Part shown: positions 25,465 through 32,993 of the stretch, one piece after another
How the letters are laid out: each line of letters begins with the position of its first letter
Position numbering within the stretch: position 1 is the first letter of the stretch
DNA from: Myxococcales bacterium
GTDB taxonomy: Bacteria; Myxococcota_A; Polyangia; JAHFDS01
DNA: 32,993 bases
Reading direction: 5' to 3'
NCBI GenBank assembly: GCA_023248855.1
Contig: JAHFDS010000033.1
Coordinates: 1-32,993 of the forward strand
The notes under the pieces: model-generated
Database searches by the model: none
What the model was told of the DNA's origin: nothing
The model's input: the letters and a program-made list of their open reading frames with translations, nothing else
Translations under genes and position numbers: made by a program

Positions 25465-26260
25465 TGCGTCCTCCGCCACACCCGCGGCGCCTGGTCGAGC
25501 ATCGCGTAGCAGGCAAACGCCGGGCTCATCGCGAGCGACTCTCCCTGCCCGAGCGCGACGAACCCCGATCGACACAGGCTGTCGTGGAACAGCGAGAGGG
25601 CGTGACTCCGCAGCTCGGCGCCCAGATCCTGACTGGCCGCCACGTCCACGATGAGCTGGAACTCGTTGGGGGAGCCGTCGGTCGCGAGGTTGTGCTCGAG
25701 GAACGACACGCGCTGACGCAGCAGCGGCCGCACCACGGAGAGGCCGTCCTCGACCTGGAAGTACTCGTCGAGGCAGGCCCGCCCGCCGGCCGCCCGGTAG
25801 CGCGGCTCGGCGTCGGCGATCGACGCGACGGCGTACCGGCCCCGACCCGCCAGCTCCAGCAGTGGGGCGCTGATCTCGGTCGCGTACACCCGCGCGCGTC
25901 CGAGCAGCCCTGCCTCGTGCAGCAGGATCGCGGTGCTGTACGCCTCCTCGCCGGTCCCGCAACGCGGGTGCCAGATCTGGATGGACGGATAGGTGCGCAG
26001 GTGTGGCAGCACGTGATCGCGCAGGCTGGCCCACAGCTCGGGCTCGCCGAACAGCGAGGCCGGCCGCGCACACAGGGCCCCCTCGGCCTCGGCCAGCACC
26101 GCCTCGTCCGCACGCGCCGAGGCCAGGAGCGCGCCGAGATCGACGCATCCGGAGCGCGCCATGAAAGCCTCGAGCCGCTGCCGCAGGATCGCGGGATCGA
26201 AGCCCCCCAGCTCGAGCCCGCGTCGCTCGGCCACCAGCGCCAAGAGCTCTCCCGCATCCG

Positions 26261-26264
<4 letters not shown>
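25461..26264 (-). CDS. CheR-like protein lacking the CRN substrate/cofactor motif
   Basis: 267 residues. The N-terminal helical domain and SAM-binding core of CheR are clear: [39 protein letters not shown] and RVYATEIS. CheR methylates glutamates of chemoreceptors using S-adenosylmethionine. The normal FDLIxCRNVLIYF motif is replaced by [17 protein letters not shown] (202-218), so the Cys-Arg-Asn and aromatic residues are lost. The C-terminal strand ([11 protein letters not shown]) is retained. It may bind SAM without methylating canonical receptors, or have another partner; no chemoreceptor or CheB is in the window. The start ATG at 26264 overlaps the kinase stop by 4 nt (ATGA), and the next gene overlaps too. 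Confidence 0.85.
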
Positions 26265-32095
<5,831 letters not shown>

Positions 32096-32238
32096 TGGTG
32101 TCCTCCTGCGTACGCCACCGCCCAGGCCGGATCGCCCGCAACGATTGCGCTCCCAGTCCTATAGGCTCGCGAGTTCTCTCTGCCACTTCAAGCGGCTGAA
32201 TAACTCGTGATATGGGTGACGCTTTGGTTTGAGCGACG

Positions 32239-32625
32239 CTACGGGTCGGTAACGTCTGATGGCTTGCTGGAATATCGCTCGACAAGCGCCAGCAATTGAT
32301 CCAGCGGGATCGGCTTGCGCAGCCGCTGCGTGGCCGCGAGCAACGTCGAGCCCACGTCGACATGCCCGTCGGCGGACAGCACCACGACCGGGATGCCAGC
32401 GAGCGCCGGGTCGAGCAGCTGCTGGCGGCGAAACTCGAGGCCGTCCATCACGGGCATCATCAGGTCGAGGAGGATCAGGTCCGGCGCCGGCACGAGCGCG
32501 CGCAGCCGCGCCAGCGCGTCCTGCCCGTTCCGTGCCTCGGCGACGTCGTGTCCCTCGTCCTCGAGGATGTCGCGCAGCCCTTCGCGGATGTCCGCGTCAT
32601 CGTCCACCACAAGCACCCTCGCCAC
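32239..32625 (-). CDS. Single-domain response regulator (CheY-like)
   Basis: 128 residues forming one receiver: acidic D8-D10, phosphoacceptor D54 in LLDLMMP, Ser84 at the switch position, K104 in LRKP. No output domain, so it probably relays phosphate or binds a target. The start is a GTG at 32625, with AAAGGAG 4 nt upstream, chosen because residues before it are not receiver-like. TAGACT on the minus strand at 32643-32648 is a possible -10. It is upstream of and parallel to the poly-HAMP kinase (143-bp gap), making it a likely partner of that kinase. Confidence 0.9.
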   Translation of the reverse strand: MARVLVVDDDADIREGLRDILEDEGHDVAEARNGQDALARLRALVPAPDLILLDLMMPVMDGLEFRRQQLLDPALAGIPVVVLSADGHVDVGSTLLAATQRLRKPIPLDQLLALVERYSSKPSDVTDP

Positions 32626-32833
32626 GAGACTCCTTTCTCGGAAGTCTAGCTCACTCCTTTCCGACCGCTCGGCTTGCAGCTCCCAGCGCGGAGCGCGATC
32701 GCGTCGATCACCCGCGAGTGCGGAGCCCCCGGCTCGGAAACCCGGCGTCCTCGCGAAAACGATGCCTTGCAGCGCCGCGGCGCACGGCACGGGCCTCGCA
32801 GTCGCCTGGGCCATGCAGCGCACGGGGGCATCC
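32626..32833. promoter_or_regulatory. Divergent promoter region between regulator and lipoprotein genes
   Basis: 208 bp between divergent genes. On the minus strand AAAGGAG occurs twice before the regulator, the nearer one acting as its ribosome-binding site. No recognised operator, and no clear promoter for the plus-strand gene. Confidence 0.3.
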
Positions 32834-32993
32834 ATGCAGAAGAGCAGATGGGTCGGACACACGGTCGGGCTGTTCGCAGCCTTGGCTTTCGGCTGCGGAG
32901 GCGAGCCTTCTGGCGCCTCGGGTAGCGGTGGCACTGGCGCGGCCGGACGCTCGGGCACGGCTGCGGGGGGCGCGGGTGGCGCGAGTGGCGCGA
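32834..32993 (+). CDS. Lipoprotein with Gly/Ala/Ser-rich linker (5' part)
   Basis: About 53 residues before the window ends. The start MQKSRWVGHT leads into a hydrophobic stretch and a lipobox-like AFGC, then a run rich in Gly, Ala and Ser. That pattern is common at the N-terminus of surface lipoproteins in Myxococcota. In-frame ATGs also exist at 32762 and 32813; 32834 is preferred because it places two basic residues before the hydrophobic segment. No Shine-Dalgarno of note. The rest of the protein is outside the window, so function is unknown. Confidence 0.65.
   Translation, partial: MQKSRWVGHTVGLFAALAFGCGGEPSGASGSGGTGAAGRSGTAAGGAGGASGA

Overview
The window is very GC-rich, with strong G/C bias at third codon positions, and is densely coded on both strands. 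Its gene content suggests a Myxococcota-like (deltaproteobacterial) chromosome: a PilT-type ATPase, large soluble hybrid histidine kinases, an alpha-2-macroglobulin operon and a lipoprotein that opens with a Gly/Ala/Ser linker. No phage, IS or CRISPR signature was seen, and no gap between genes exceeds 300 bp.

Left part (1-5738): the 3' end of pdxA, a structured intergenic element, a small coiled-coil protein and a TMTC-like membrane/TPR protein on the minus strand. uvrA diverges from the TMTC-like gene and is interrupted by one in-frame TAG at codon 539. Middle (5817-16485): a tightly coupled operon matching the enterobacterial yfaA/yfaT/yfaP/yfaS/yfaQ set (type-2 bacterial alpha-2-macroglobulin; the mag operon of Pseudomonas). 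It has an extra SGNH hydrolase between yfaS and yfaQ. The macroglobulin carries an intact CTEQ thioester motif. The YfaQ-like protein joins a minimal penicillin-binding-type module (SxxK, SxN and KTG all present) to a SpoIID domain. A small HExxH peptidase and an ABC1/UbiB kinase follow.

Next come a PilT-type ATPase (minus), a secreted ARPP-1-like protein (plus) and tRNA-Arg(CCT) with a near-consensus promoter. From 20724 to 32625 the minus strand is a signalling cluster: a coiled-coil protein, a response regulator with a degenerate first receiver, two receiver-containing soluble kinases, a CheR-like protein lacking its usual CRN motif, a 1944-residue poly-HAMP kinase with three receivers, and a single-domain response regulator. 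No transmembrane segment is evident in these proteins and none carries a DNA-binding output domain, so the cluster looks like a cytosolic phosphorelay.

The macroglobulin operon probably acts in the periplasm, as a protease trap coupled to peptidoglycan-directed enzymes. Several genes lack a Shine-Dalgarno sequence and have a TANNNT hexamer exactly 6 nt before the start codon, which suggests leaderless mRNAs. Assignments come from reading motifs by eye; no database search was run.
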